64,000 nucleotides of DNA, from the NCBI GenBank assembly GCA_009801085.1, contig VNWV01000006.1:62001-126000 (forward strand), in the 5' to 3' direction. The position numbers and the translations under genes were made by a program. This DNA is from Lasiodiplodia sp. COLG20 (lineage: Eukaryota; Ascomycota; Dothideomycetes; Botryosphaeriales; Botryosphaeriaceae). The number at the start of each line of letters is the position of its first letter. The stretch's first letter is position 1. The notes under the pieces are model-generated. The model was given only the letters and a program-made list of their open reading frames with translations, had not been told where the DNA came from and searched no databases. Of the stretch, positions 1 through 11,180 are shown in pieces.

Positions 1-1451
1 CAGATGCTCCTCAAGGGATCTAACAACCCCCGTTTCTCTCGCGTCTTCTACTCTGACAATGGCTCCACCGGAATTGAAGTTGCCGTCAAGATGGCCCTCC
101 GTGCAGCCCGGTTACGGTATGGCTGGAGCGCCAATGATGATTTGAATATTCTCGGTTTGCGGGGCAGCTATCACGGCGACACGATGGGTGCAATGGACTG
201 CTCCGAGCCAGGCACGTACAACGAGAAGATCGAATGGTACCGCGGCAAAGGATACTGGTTTGACTTCCCTACCGTCAAAATGACCAACGGAAAGTGGACA
301 GTCCAAGTCCCAGAAGAAATCGGCGCGAAGCCGGCCACCTTCGAGAACTTGGAAGAGATCTTCGACTTCGCGAATCGGGATAACAGCACACTCAGCAAGA
401 AGTACCAAGAGTTCATCACCCTCACTCTTACGGACCTGCAGAAGCAGGGCCGCAAGTTCGGCGCGCTGATGCTCGAACCCATTGTTCTCGGTGCGGGTGG
501 CATGTCACTCGCGGATCCGCTCTTCCAGCGCACGCTCATCAACGTCGTGCGTCGCTCGTCGCACCTCTTCGCCACCGACTCCACCAAGCCTGAGAACACG
601 GAAATTCCTAAGGACGAGAACGACTGGTCCGGCCTTCCCGTCGTTTTCGACGAGGTCTTCACCGGGCTGTACCGCCTCGGGCACTTCACCGCCGCGTCCC
701 TGCTGGATGTTCATCCGGACATCAGCGTCAACGCCAAGTTGCTGACCGGCGGCCTAGTACCCCTAGCGACGACGATGGCGAGCGAGCACATCTTCAAGGC
801 CTTTGAGAGCGACGACAAGAGCGAGGCGCTGCTGCATGGCCACAGCTACACCGCACACGCCGTCGGCTGCCAGGTCGGAGTGGAGAGCGTGAGTGAGATG
901 CAGAAGATGGAGAAGGAGGGCGCCTGGGATACGTTCAAAGAAAGTTGGGAAATGGCTGTCGCCAAGGAAGACTACAAGGTTGAGGTTACTGCGTGGAGCG
1001 TTTGGCACCAGCAGTTTGTCGAGGAGTTGTCGAGAAGGGTCAACAGGGTTGAGGGCATCTGGGCACTGGGAAGCGTGCTGGCTATTCACTTCAAGGACGA
1101 CTCTGGCTCTGGTAAGCTTCACTCATCTTCACCCTCCCCTCTCCGTCCCACCACTTCCTAGTGTGTGAAAAGAAGAAACAGGCGTGGCTAACCGACGTGC
1201 TCGTACGAATCGAAACAGGATACAAGTCCAACGCCTCACGTGCTCTGCAGGCCGAGCTCTTGGTGGGCGCGGGCCTTCGCTCATTCGGGCCCGAAAGTCG
1301 GCGGCAACGAGCCCATGAGGCTGTAGATGTGTCGAACGTGCATTCGCGCGTGTTGGGCAATGTGCTGTATCTCATGGCGTCGCAAACGTCGACCCCGGAG
1401 ACTATCAGGGGTATAGAGTCGTGGTTGTTAGAGGCGGACGCCCTGCGGTGA
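1..1451 (+). CDS. Bifunctional dethiobiotin synthetase / DAPA aminotransferase (BioDA), 3' part
   Basis: This is the C-terminal part of the fused biotin-pathway enzyme. Its aminotransferase half makes 7,8-diaminopelargonate from KAPA, with PLP as cofactor and S-adenosylmethionine as amino donor. The gene starts before the window, and the frame is open from base 1. Visible class-III aminotransferase features are FYSDNGSTGIEVAVKMALR, the GLRGSYHGDTMGAMD segment, the VVFDEVFTGLYRLG block that positions PLP, and the PLP-lysine region NAKLLTGG. An intron at 1112-1218 (GTAAGC...ACAG) restores the frame, joining DDSGSG to YKSNASRALQAELL. The C-terminus LGNVLYLMASQTST is typical of the family. The stop is at 1449-1451. 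The dethiobiotin synthetase half should lie upstream. The family is usually mitochondrial in fungi. Assignment is confident; the exact 5' extent cannot be seen. Confidence 0.9.
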
Positions 1452-2952
1452 TTAGGGGAGAAAGTGAGGAAGAGAGTATGTGGTTCGGGCGGAAGACAAT
1501 TTTCGTTGGGAAAATAGGTGTATGATAAAGTGGATGGAATGATTGGGCTGGATGTCCATTAGTGGCTGTAGTGATGAGGTGCAGTGTGATGCGTTTGATG
1601 GGGTGGAGCAATATTGTTGGTCGGTGATGCGATTTGAGGTTGGAGTGATGGTCGGCGATACGTAAGTGGTGCATGTGGGAGGAATGGGAGATAGACGCAG
1701 GCCGAGACGAGTGCATACCCTGCCCCGTACGAACTGGCAAGTAGAAGCGTGAGAGAAAGGCTCCAATCATGCGAGCGTTGATAAAACCTCCACTCTTGAT
1801 AACCGAACTGGCAACAGGACCAGCCTTGAAATATGTGAGAATTGCCTTTCCTCACCCGCAGCTGTCAGCCGGTCATCGACAGCCACACGGAGCACAGACA
1901 CGCGTCGTGAGCGGATGACAATTGCCCCTCGTGTGTACCGTTGGCTGCATTCAGCCACCTGACTCCGAGAGAGTATGTATCACGCGACTGCTAAGGTGGG
2001 CAGGTGGCTGGAGCGGGTGCAGGTGCTCTGACTATGTTTCATCGCACAATGTATCTAGAGGGTATTTTAAGGGCTGGGGGTCAATCCTCCGAATTGATCA
2101 ATCATGTTGGCTGCAGCTGGAGAGCTGGACCCGAACGGGAGGTATCGTCAAACTTGTTCGTTTCGTGCGGTTCATGATGTTCGTGCTGGTATAACCTAGT
2201 CTATCCGTGGGATTCCATGGGCCCCGAAAGTTATACTATGCTGCTGATTTGCATAGTCTGCTGATCGAGGTAGGTTTCTTCATTTTGTGATCTTGATGAT
2301 GGGGCGCAGTCATGGGAGATGCTGGTGATTGTTACAGATTGTAGGAGAAGCGAATTTCGAACCACTTGTAGATTTCTGGCAGAAGACGAAAGTTATCCGT
2401 CGGTATTGAGAGTATGATCTCGAATCCAGATATTCTGGCCGCTCGGAAAGAGGAAAGATATGAGCAAAGTCTGGTTTATGTAGGGAGTCCATGTTTGAAG
2501 TGTCCGCATGACAGCCGTGCGTCCTAACTCTGCCTTGTAAATAATAACATATGTGGGTAGCTGAAGCTATCGTACGGACGTGTTTGTAGAATTTTTAATT
2601 CAACATTCTCGTCCGGACGATAGCTTCATCTACCCATGAGATGCGCAGAAAACAAATCCACGCTAGTCATCGGCTGCAAGGTCACCCGACGTCTTTCACT
2701 TCCCAAAAAAGCTGCAACTACTGTATATGGAAAGACAATAAGTAGGTCTATCTTAGCGTCGCTCACCTACTTCTCTGCAACGAGATTCTTTCGAGCCCTT
2801 TTCAGCCTCTTGGCTATAATCAGAGGCCCGACCCCTCCCTTCAGCCTTCGCGACGCTCAAAAGGTTACTATTACTACTGGAGCTGCCATGCGACCTGAAG
2901 GTACTAGCTCCATCGTTGCACACAGAATCTTCCACCGAACCCAGAAGAAGCC
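1452..2952. other. Intergenic, no gene seen
   Basis: About 1.5 kb between the biotin gene and the next gene. Short open frames exist on both strands, but none has recognisable motifs or a convincing splice pattern. The only structured element is the palindromic repeat copy at 2553-2637, annotated separately. Confidence 0.6.
2553..2637. repeat. Palindromic MITE-like repeat, copy 1
   Basis: Two inverted arms of about 25 bp, TGGGTAGCTGAAGCTATCG at the left and CGATAGCTTCATCTACCCA at the right, flank an AT-rich spacer of about 30 bp. The same arms recur at 60724-60774 (internally deleted) and 61267-61350. The similarity runs on about 40 bp into the right flank (ATGMGC...GAAAACAAATYCAC). All three copies are therefore parts of one dispersed element and not chance hairpins. 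No coding capacity is present. A non-autonomous DNA transposon (MITE) or the end of a larger element would fit. Confidence 0.65.
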
Positions 2953-3993
2953 ATGGCTCCACAACCCCGTCCCACCACACGAACCGTCATCACCGCCCTC
3001 CTCCTCGCCCTCTCCGCCGCGTGGGGAGCGCAGGCAGCATGCTACTACCCCAACGGCATCAACCGCAACGCCAGAGCGCTACCGGCCCATGCACCCTCAC
3101 TAACAACTCTGACTCAACCGGCAACGAGACAGAAGAAGCATCCATGTGCTGCTGCTGCCGCCCCAACGGCCTGTGCCAGGTGGACAACATCACCTAACGC
3201 GAGTCGTGCACCGACAAGACACGTGGAAGGCGAAGGGATGATGCGTGAAACTGTGTGCGTCGACGGCCTCGCTCGCGAAAAACGAAGAGGTGTGCCCCGT
3301 CATATGCAGTGCGCCGACGAGAGCAGCTGGTGCTGCGCGCCAACAACGGCAGCAACCCCGGCTGATTGCTGCCAGCCGTGGCCAGGGCAAGGTGGATTGA
3401 TGGCGAGAAGCAGGTGGTGACGACGAGGCCGACCGGTTTGGCGGCGGCGGCGTTGACGGTGGTGGTGGGGGCGGAGTCGGAGGGTAAGTGTATTTGAGAG
3501 AAGGAAAGTCCTGGTCTTGTTTGGGGATATTTTCGTGGACTGACAGGTTTTTTTTTTTTTTTTCAATCGATCAGCCTCGTCGGCAACGTCTTCGGGGGTG
3601 GCGTCGACTGCTTCGAATAGCGGCAGCTCCGATTCGAGCTCTTCTGGGACCGGCGCGATAATTGGTGGAGTGGTTGGAGGGGTGGGCGGGGCCTTGGTGA
3701 TCGTGGCAGCGGCCTTATTCTTGCTTTGGTCGCGGCGAAGAGCTCGCGGAGATGCTGAACTAGACTCTAAGCATTCACAACGGGCTCCGCTTCACGGGAG
3801 CGATGGGATATTTGAGATGGAGGATCGCCCCGGGAAAGACGCAGCCGTGCACCAGTATTCGGCGCCGGTGCCGATATACGAGGCTGCATCATCCCAGCAG
3901 CCTGCACTTCAAGAGCTGGACGCTAACAACTATCACGGAGAAGCGAGGGAGATAACATTGAAGAATACGTTCCGGAAACAGCTCGCAAAATAG
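2953..3993 (+). pseudogene. Frameshifted secreted / single-pass membrane Cys-rich protein gene
   Basis: The ATG at 2953 gives a clear signal peptide (ITALLLALSAAWGAQA) followed by ACYYPNG, the usual mature start of a fungal family of extracellular Cys-rich proteins with one membrane span. The rest of exon 1 can only be followed by hopping between frames. CCCCRPNGLCQVDNIT in a second frame ends in TAA at 3195-3197. CVDGLA returns in frame 1, KNEEVCPVI is in another frame, QCADESSWCC is in frame 1, NNGSNP is in a third, and WIDGEKQVVTTRPTG leads to the splice donor. An intron at 3484-3574 (with a poly-T tract) joins in the right phase to an intact exon 2. That exon holds a Ser/Gly linker, one membrane helix (AIIGGVVGGVGGALVIVAAA), an RRR stop-transfer and a cytoplasmic tail ending at 3993. 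The damage is several indels plus at least one stop. Sequencing error clustered in exon 1 is the alternative. Confidence 0.65.
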
Positions 3994-4446
3994 TAAGAGC
4001 TCCTGGCCTCGATGTTTCATCCTCGTTGGGATACAACAGTGCGTGGGAAGTTACCACTGAAAACCCAAATCTCGATTATGTACCTCCACATTTTGTGGGC
4101 TACAGCTTCATTCGGCTGCCTAAGCCTCGTAAATAATGATCTGTGGCATGTCATATATTTGAGCAAGGCAGCAGCATCAGGCTGTCGATTATGTGCAGCC
4201 GAGCTTCATTGAGCGGGGTCTGGTTACTGTTTATTGGTCGCGATCGATCAGCGAGCATCTCACCATGCAGCCACCTCGCTTTGCGGCGCTTACTCACACG
4301 CAAGGCTGTCGAACCCTTTAAAGCGAGGCTGCGCCCAATGCGACAGGTTGACAGGCAACCCGGTTCCTGCCTCGTCCCGTCTTCCTGTCGTGGACCAACG
4401 TCCTGCCAAAGGCCTTGACTCGTCACGAATAGCCATTCCGACCGAG

Positions 4447-6384
4447 ATGCGGCGCTGCTCACACTGCGGCCACTATGGTGACCCCTCGATGCATTGCCGA
4501 CCTGGAAACAGCTACAATGGCGGTAAACGTCGTCACCGCCCTCCACACAAACATAGGGTAGAACGAGAAAGATGCGACCAGCCGCTCAGGGTCCCACAAG
4601 ACTCTCTCTTTCTGTACGAATGGGAAGAATACATATACGACTATTTCGATGACGAAAAAAGTATTCGACTTCTCGAACTTCTTCCTGGCGAGCCCGAAGA
4701 CGTCATCCGGTGCAACATTCATATTCAACCTATTCGCCGTACCCGACCTTATCAGGCAATATCGTACACCTGGGGCGGCCCGGATGACCGTGGCGATATT
4801 CTTTGTGAGGGGAAAATACTGAACGTCCCTCGAAACTTGATGCACGCTCTGCAAAGATTTCGCAGGAGAACAAGAGCAAGGATACTCTGGGCAGACGCCG
4901 TGTGTATCAATCAGAATGACGAACAAGAAAAGGGCCACCAGGTCCAGATGATGCGCCAAATTTTTGAGCGGGCTCAGACAGTGCTCGTATGGCTTGGAAG
5001 GAACTACAATATTGATGCCGACACTATTTTTGACTCTATAAGGAGGCTCGTTGCGCCACAGAGAGCCGGTCGGGAAGCAACTGTGCAGCGCATGTTCCGA
5101 GAGCTTACTAGCTACTTTTGGCAACATTGTCTCAAATTACTTGATCTCCCATGGTTCAACAGACTCTGGATACTCCAAGAGATTGGCCTTGCAGCTCATG
5201 CGAGTATGCATTGTGGAACAGCAGCTTTGAATTGGACACATCTAACGGAGTTTTGCGATATCATCGACGAAGAGTATACAGCATTTATCAACGAAAGAGT
5301 CCTCCCACACTCCCGATACATTCAAAATTTGAAGGATGTAGGCTTTCGAAACAAGTTTTGCGACTCTAGAATTATGTGCAATGTCCTTAACTTGGGCATG
5401 AGTCAAGAGTGTTCTGACGTAAGAGACCGGATATACGGCTTATTGGGGCATCCAGCTTTCCAGGGAACCCTCTCAAATCCCAACTCCGAGTTTTTCCTCC
5501 TGGTGGATTACACAATACCTTATAAGAAGCTTTATCTGCACGTATCTAGAATGATTCCTGAGATTCTCAGTCAAGATCCACTTTATGGGCTTCTTTTTGT
5601 CCGGCATGACTTCAATTCATTCGACGACCTCGACTGCCCTTCTTGGGTTTCACGCTGGGATATACGGGATCTCACAGCCGCGTTAACAACTGATGTATCG
5701 AGCTCGAATTTATTTCATGCAGGAAGGGGAGAATCGGCAGAATTGTCTTTTGATGGCTCGGTCCTTCGTCTCATAGGCTTTGGGTTTGACAGGATTGCTT
5801 GGAGGTCGGACACTTTCCACTGGGAATCCATACCATCCAACCCGTCGCAAGCTCTTGTTAATCAAGATCCCCACCCATTGAGTCAGATCTGGAGTTATTT
5901 TGGAAAAGCAATCGCTTCGAAAGATGCGCTGGAGGCGGTTGTTACCACGCTATGTTCTCCAAATACTGAAGATGTATTTCTTTCCTCTCAACATAAAGAA
6001 AACAAAACTGGGTTCCGTGAGAGACTGGTTTCGTCTTTCCTGGCGTACGTTTTTGAGATGGGTATGGATCTATCTGGCTTCAGTCTCTCCGATATCTTCG
6101 AAGACTGTGATCTTTTTGTATGCCATATTCTTTTCAGCAACCGGTGCATATTCGTCACAGAGCGAGGGTGGATAGGTGCAGGTCCTAATGTGTCGTCAGT
6201 TGGTGATGAAGTCTGCATCTTTTTTGGAAGCGAGACTCCATTCGTTGCTCACCAGCTTCCATCCGCGAGCGAGTCCATCTACAGGCTATGTGGGCCCTGC
6301 TACGTGCATGGGATTATGCAAGGAGAAGCTGTAAATATGTGGAGGGATGGACATTTCGAGTCTCAAACTTTCAACTTAGTCTGA
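4447..6384 (+). CDS. HET-domain (heterokaryon incompatibility) protein
   Basis: A 645-residue, intron-free protein with an N-terminal HET domain. HET is a fungal TIR-like domain found in non-self recognition and regulated cell death. Diagnostic motifs are YQAISYTWGGP (about residue 101), ILWADAVCINQND (about 147-160) and the LWILQEIGLA block (about 239). The rest is the variable C-terminal region without a recognised domain, as is usual in this family. No NACHT, WD or ankyrin repeats are visible. The first in-frame ATG is at 4447; the frame stays open upstream but has no earlier ATG. Residues 4-14 (CSHCGHYGDPSMHC) contain Cys/His pairs that could bind metal. It stands alone next to a broken gene and gene remnants, typical of accessory DNA. 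The family call is firm; the partner or ligand is unknown. Confidence 0.88.
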   Translation: MRRCSHCGHYGDPSMHCRPGNSYNGGKRRHRPPHKHRVERERCDQPLRVPQDSLFLYEWEEYIYDYFDDEKSIRLLELLPGEPEDVIRCNIHIQPIRRTRPYQAISYTWGGPDDRGDILCEGKILNVPRNLMHALQRFRRRTRARILWADAVCINQNDEQEKGHQVQMMRQIFERAQTVLVWLGRNYNIDADTIFDSIRRLVAPQRAGREATVQRMFRELTSYFWQHCLKLLDLPWFNRLWILQEIGLAAHASMHCGTAALNWTHLTEFCDIIDEEYTAFINERVLPHSRYIQNLKDVGFRNKFCDSRIMCNVLNLGMSQECSDVRDRIYGLLGHPAFQGTLSNPNSEFFLLVDYTIPYKKLYLHVSRMIPEILSQDPLYGLLFVRHDFNSFDDLDCPSWVSRWDIRDLTAALTTDVSSSNLFHAGRGESAELSFDGSVLRLIGFGFDRIAWRSDTFHWESIPSNPSQALVNQDPHPLSQIWSYFGKAIASKDALEAVVTTLCSPNTEDVFLSSQHKENKTGFRERLVSSFLAYVFEMGMDLSGFSLSDIFEDCDLFVCHILFSNRCIFVTERGWIGAGPNVSSVGDEVCIFFGSETPFVAHQLPSASESIYRLCGPCYVHGIMQGEAVNMWRDGHFESQTFNLV

Positions 6385-7105
6385 GTTCATTCATCAGATG
6401 TAGCATTGCTGTTCCTACATCAAGTATTGAAAGCAAGTTGATGCTTTTGGTACCATAAAGGCGTCCAAAACAAGCTCATGTGCAAGGCTCACTGCAGACA
6501 TAAACTAGTGGTTGTATCATCCGTCAACTGTTCTACACAATTAGTGATTGCACTTAGAGCTTACGCAGACCTTAGATTAACACTTACAACTAAGTAAGCC
6601 CTACGATCCTACATACATACGATCGTCCGGCACCCTACTCCCTTTCACAATATTTCAAGCGCCAAACCCAGCGTTACGTTCTATACGAACTAAAGCCCTA
6701 TAGAGGAAAATACTCGTGTAAACGCGCTTTAGTCTAAATATATTTTATAGAAATGTGGCCGTCTTCTTCGTCTGCGATCCATCCGGCATCTCGTTCAACA
6801 CCAGCGCCATCTGAACCGCTTTAGGCCCTCCGTCGCCGTTTCTCAAGAATAGTGCTCCATTCAAGCTCGACATCATAGCAGGTGTCCGTCTAATCTACCA
6901 CGCACATCTGCCCTCTATCTGCTCTCAGCAGCGCTTTAATAACGAGGCCCGACTTCTCCAGGTGCAAGACGCCTTAAGCTGGCTTATTCAACGCGTCGTT
7001 GATGTCCCTACTATTCCCACCGAGAATTACCACCATCAGCGATCTTCCGCGCCCCTCTCTTCTACCGCCCACATCCGCCTAGATTGTCGATGCACTCCGC
7101 CACCG
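6385..7105. other. Intergenic, possible faint coding remnant
   Basis: No intact gene is seen. From about 6752 to 7090 the plus strand reads as a long frame broken only by one TGA near 6811 (NVAVFFVCDPSGISFNTSAI before it, DALSWLIQRVVDVP after it). This could be a decayed exon or chance; I recognise no family. Confidence 0.3.
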
Positions 7106-7510
7106 CCTAGTCTTCCATCCCCGAGACGTAGATACCCGCCGGCGCCCAGCTAATCCCGGACACGCCCATCTTCGAGCCCTTAGCAAACAACAGGCCCCGT
7201 AGGCAGCGCGGGTAGCCGGGCACTCGAGACACGCGCAGAAGTGGTCCGGACGCCGGCGGACGGGCGAGCACCTCCTCCTCCTCCTCCTCCCCCTCCTCCC
7301 CCTCCTCCCCCTCCTCCAGCATCGCGGAATCGCGCTTGTTCTTCACGCGCGCGAAAGTTAAGTTGACGAGGTGAGTCGGCAGCGTGTGAGGTGGAGCCGC
7401 AGCGTAGGCTCTGCTAGGTGGCGACGACGCGGTCGATGCGGTCGCGAGCGTATGTCTTGGAGACGGAACATTGGCGGCATCCGAAGTGCGGGTAGATGAC
7501 GGGCGGCGGT
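7106..7510 (-). pseudogene. Remnant of a fungal protein with a propeller-like blade
   Basis: On the minus strand one frame reads, in order, HTLPTHLVNLTFARVKNKRD, an acidic run from a CTC repeat (EEGEEGEEGEEEEEE), PLLRVSRVPGYPRCLRGLLF, and GVSGISWAPAGIYVSGMED, then a TAG at 7106-7108. The order of a conserved linker followed by a blade-like SGISWAPxG/YVSGMEDG strand resembles the C-terminal part of a WD40-like fungal hypothetical protein. No start codon, no upstream propeller and no continuation after the stop are present in a single frame. I read it as a truncated remnant. The family match is from memory and unconfirmed; an unannotated short gene remains possible. Confidence 0.4.
7264..7318. 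repeat. CTC/CCC trinucleotide repeat
   Basis: A CTCCTCCTC run grading into CTCCCC units. It encodes the acidic Glu/Gly run of the minus-strand remnant. The length of such a tract is prone to slippage. Confidence 0.8.
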
Positions 7511-8164
7511 CTCGTTCGGCAGCGAAGTGGACGTCATGGGATTCGGCGGCGAGGACTATAGAGCGTTAAGGCCGCGCGACGGCGACAGCGGCGGTGTCGA
7601 GAAGCGGCCGCGGGTATAGCTGGCTAGGTAGGTGTCAGGCTTTGCGGCCTTCTTACACGAGGGACATGGTTGAGTGCCGGTACAGCGCTTCTTCTTCCTG
7701 GGGTGCGGTGCGGGTGGCACGTTGAACTGAAGTCAGTTTGCTTCAACATTTGGTTCGACTTCTAGAGTTGCTCAGTAGGAACAGGCAGTAAAGGAAAAAA
7801 AAAAAAAAAGACGAACGACGCAAATGGCAAAACTGTAAGCGGTGGGATCTAATGGGGGGAGTGCCCCCGGTTCCCGTGCTTTGACAGAAAGACTCTTTGG
7901 GAATCGTCTTTTTTGCCTTCCCTGACCCGTACTCGAACTTGCGTCCTCTTTCCCACAAGAGGGCGGATGGAAGCTCAGATGCCCTACATAGATCTTCAGG
8001 CTCTCATCTAACCGAGGCAGTCCATCTTATTCGGTCGTAGTCAGCATACCGGAATGGCTTAACTTACTGACTTATATAGCGAAAGGGCCGCATCCTCACC
8101 CACCATGTTCTTCGGTTTGACGCGCCCGTGCACCTTGCGGAGTAGGGACCGGAACGGGAAGCAC

Positions 8165-8503
8165 TTAGACGTAGTTACCCGGTTCGGCGCGCAAGAGGGC
8201 CCAGATGACGAGGCCGGCGGCTCCTGCATTGGGAGCCGCACCAGTCGCTTTGTCCGTGACTTCGGCTTTGCGCTGGTTTCGCGGCGATATCATGTCGAGC
8301 GCGATGCTGTTCAGTTGGCGCATGAACCGGTCGGCGGCGGCGAGTTTGTAGTTGCTGTCGGCGAAGAGCACGCGCGGATGCCATCCACCTTTGCCGGATG
8401 CATAAGCTTCAAAGAAGTGGTCCATGACGCATGTGTTTGTGGAATTAAAGTTGACTTTGGCGCGGAACGAAAAGGCTCGGACCGACACTTTGATGAGAGA
8501 GAC
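8165..8503 (-). pseudogene. Unrecognised coding remnant
   Basis: About 110 residues of protein-like sequence on the minus strand, including NVSLIKVSVRAFSFRAKVNF, NTCVMDHFFEAYASGKGGWH, PRVLFADSNYKLAAADRF and MRQLNSIALDMISPR, ending in a stop near 8165. The composition looks like real globular protein. There is no ATG at a sensible place, and upstream and downstream frames are closed by stops. It may be one exon of a decayed gene. I do not recognise the family and do not assign a function. Confidence 0.35.
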
Positions 8504-8539
8504 GTTCTTCCTATTTCATATGCTTTCAAGGCCTTGTAA

Positions 8540-9158
8540 TGATCAGCTTACGCCAAGGCTGAATGGGTAAATCGTTTCGGGGCCGGTTCAAACAACCTCC
8601 ACAAATGGCCGAGACTCTGCCAACATTAGCACAGACTGTTCTGATCAAAGACGGAAGACAATTGACAGAAAGCATGCTAGACATTTGACGTTTCTTCTAA
8701 AATTAGACGAGCACCGAGGCTTTGAGACCAGTGATTGCTTGGGCCTCGGCATAAGTTGCGATCGACAACAAGTAAGAAATAATGATGTATCCTAAAATCG
8801 TTGCAAAAAATCCTTAAAGAACGACACATACCTCCCATTTCTCTGATAACGCCGGCGCTATTTTAACTCTTTACCAGTAGGAAACCTTACCGTTTCAAAA
8901 AAAAAGCCTCTGTCTCCCTTTCAGCCTTGCGAAGATTGCGATAGAGCCCACTGCAGTGGAAACGTGGTTCGGCGCTGACAGAGGGCGTCAAGTCCACCAC
9001 ACAAATCTCCAGACGCGCGGAGGTACGGACACGGACACGGACAGACAGCCAGATACCAGAACACCATCACCACCCACTCTCACCACCCGCTTACCTTCGT
9101 CACCCGTCTCACGCTCCCCGTCCCCACAACCAACACTCCGGCCGTCCAATCCACCCAA
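8540..9158. other. Intergenic, nothing recognised
   Basis: AT-richer stretch, then C-rich low-complexity DNA (CACC/CCAC-rich around 9060-9160) just beyond the stop of the minus-strand regulator. It probably includes that gene's 3' untranslated region. Confidence 0.4.
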
Positions 9159-11180
9159 TCACCCCTCGCCCCTAACCACCCCCTCCCTCGCCTCCATCTC
9201 CATCTTCTCCTTCAGAATATCAGCTAGCACATTCGCCTGCCGCAGGCCCATCGCCTCGCCGATGTGCGCGCACGTCTCGGCCGCCCACTTCTGCGTCGTG
9301 CGCGTCGTGAGTTCCTGGTTACCGACGAGGAAGAGCGTCCAGAGCAGCACGGACGAGCCGTAGCTGCGCACGAGGGGCAAGTGCGTCGACGCGAGCTCCC
9401 AGTCGTTCTGGTCGTCGGTGGGAGACGAGGCGAAGTCGGCCCAAGGGAAGGCGAGGAGGCCGAGACGGGTGATCATTGTTTTGCGGGTGAAGGGGGCGTC
9501 CGAGCCTGCGGAGGAGGTGGGGGAGGAAGATGAGGAGGAGGAAGAGGAAGAGGGGGGTGGGGATGTTGATGAGGACGAGGATGAGGGGGAGGGGGTGTTG
9601 TTGTCGGCGTTGACGGTCACAGGCGAGGTAGGGTAGACACCGCTGTACCGCGCGCGCTGACGTACAGCGGACAGGTATCCAATGTGCTGGGGCACGCTGG
9701 CCTGGACCTCGGCTTGGAGCTGGTAGAGCGTCGCGGTGCATTCGGCGAAGGCCTGCATGTCTTGTGGCTGGTCGAAGACAGGCGGCGTTCGAGCAAAACC
9801 AGCGAGCAGGGCCCTACGCATCATGCTCAGTAGCAGCAGCCGGCAGGTGCGCATGCTATTCCAAACTTGGGCCTGCCAGAACGAAGGGTAGATGTGGTAG
9901 TAGCCGTTGACAACGATTTCCGGATCGTCGGACGTACGCACGATGCTGTACAGCCATGACTTTGGCAGTATCGAAATGAGGGCGGTCATCTCGTCATCCA
10001 ACTCTCGCGATCGCGCTACGATGGCCCGACAATCCCACACTACGCCTTGTCGCCATTGAGCGCGGAAGTCAGCCACGTCCACCATAATCTTGCGCAACCG
10101 GTATAGCGGGTTCGTTGGGTCGATGAAGTTATCGGTAGTGGTGTCAAGCATAATCTCCTTGATGGGCTCTGGAAAAGGCACGTCGCGCTGCAAGCAGCTG
10201 ATGAGCAGGCTCGATGTGATCTGCATCAGCATGCGGCGGCCAACGGCCGTCTCGAGCTGCCGTCGGCCGCGCAGGCTGATCAGGGCGGCGGCGCCGTTGA
10301 CGTGGTTCTCCCACGCCTCCAGCGACTGCCGCGTGCGCCCGCTGATGCTCTCGAACAGACCCAGGATGATGACAGCCAACAAAGAGCTATCCTTGGTCGC
10401 TACGGCCGGGTTGCGTAGGGCCTCGTTGGTCACGCGGATGGCGTCAAGGTACCGGCGCCATGCCAGCTTCTCGAACTCCGGGTTGTGGCTGTGGCGGTAC
10501 AGGCCAATCAGGCCGACAGCCTTCATGCTGGTGAAGAGATGGGGGTCGATGGAGCTCTGCCACAGGTCTGCGCGCAGGCCGGTCTGGGCCAGTGAGCCGC
10601 CGCCATTGCCGGAAAAGACGACATAGTTGCAGAAGTTGGAGAAAAAGTAGCCGGCGGCCCGATCATCTGCCGAAGGAAGCAGGGCGTACAGGTTAGGGTT
10701 CGGCTCGCTGCCGTCGACGAGGAATGAAGCAGGGCCGTTTAATGTGGACGGACCCGCGTTCCCTGTCCAGCAGGGCCGTCGGATCACAAGGTTGCTGCTA
10801 CTGTTGGTGCCGATCTCTTCGACAGGCCCATTTTCAGGAGAGCAATCGATTACGACGGGCGAAGCAGAAGACGAAGAAGCAGAGGCGGGCGGAGTGGGCT
10901 GTTGGCGAGCATCATGCTTTTTCTTTGCTTGAGAGCTGCGCTGGACCCGCCTCTCGACCTTGGCGCTCTCATTGCGGAACAGCACCTGCTGCAGGTCGCG
11001 GTAGCCCGGACACTGACGTCTGGCTTTAGAGCATTGCGTACAACCGTCCGGCAGCGGCACTTGGTCACACTAGGCGCGGGTCAGTATGCAACTAGTGGAG
11101 TCATGTACGTTGGTACGCACGCGGATTTTCCTTTTTCGGCAGGTTTCGCACCCACGACTAGGCGGTCCACAGTAGACCAT
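9159..11180 (-). CDS. Zn2Cys6 transcription factor
   Basis: A predicted 656-residue fungal binuclear zinc-cluster regulator. The ATG is at 11180. Exon 1 (11121-11180) encodes MVYCGPPSRGCETCRKRKIR, and a 51-bp intron (11070-11120, GTGCGT...CTAG) splits the zinc cluster. Exon 2 continues CDQVPLPDGCTQCSKARRQC, giving the six ligands C11, C14, C21, C30, C33 and C40. Starting the gene at the downstream exon would lose half the cluster, so the spliced start is preferred. The middle region (about 190-480) has the helical, Arg/Trp-bearing texture of the fungal_trans_2-type regulatory domain. A Ser/Pro-rich low-complexity stretch (about residues 490-530) precedes a conserved-looking C-terminus (HIGEAMGLRQANVLADI). 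It is expected to be nuclear. The target genes are unknown; the nearest are the DUF7702-like pair to its right. Confidence 0.85.

Noticed and set aside
3547..3563. Poly-T tract as terminator or retroposon tail
   Set aside because: It lies inside the intron just before the acceptor and is best read as its pyrimidine tract.
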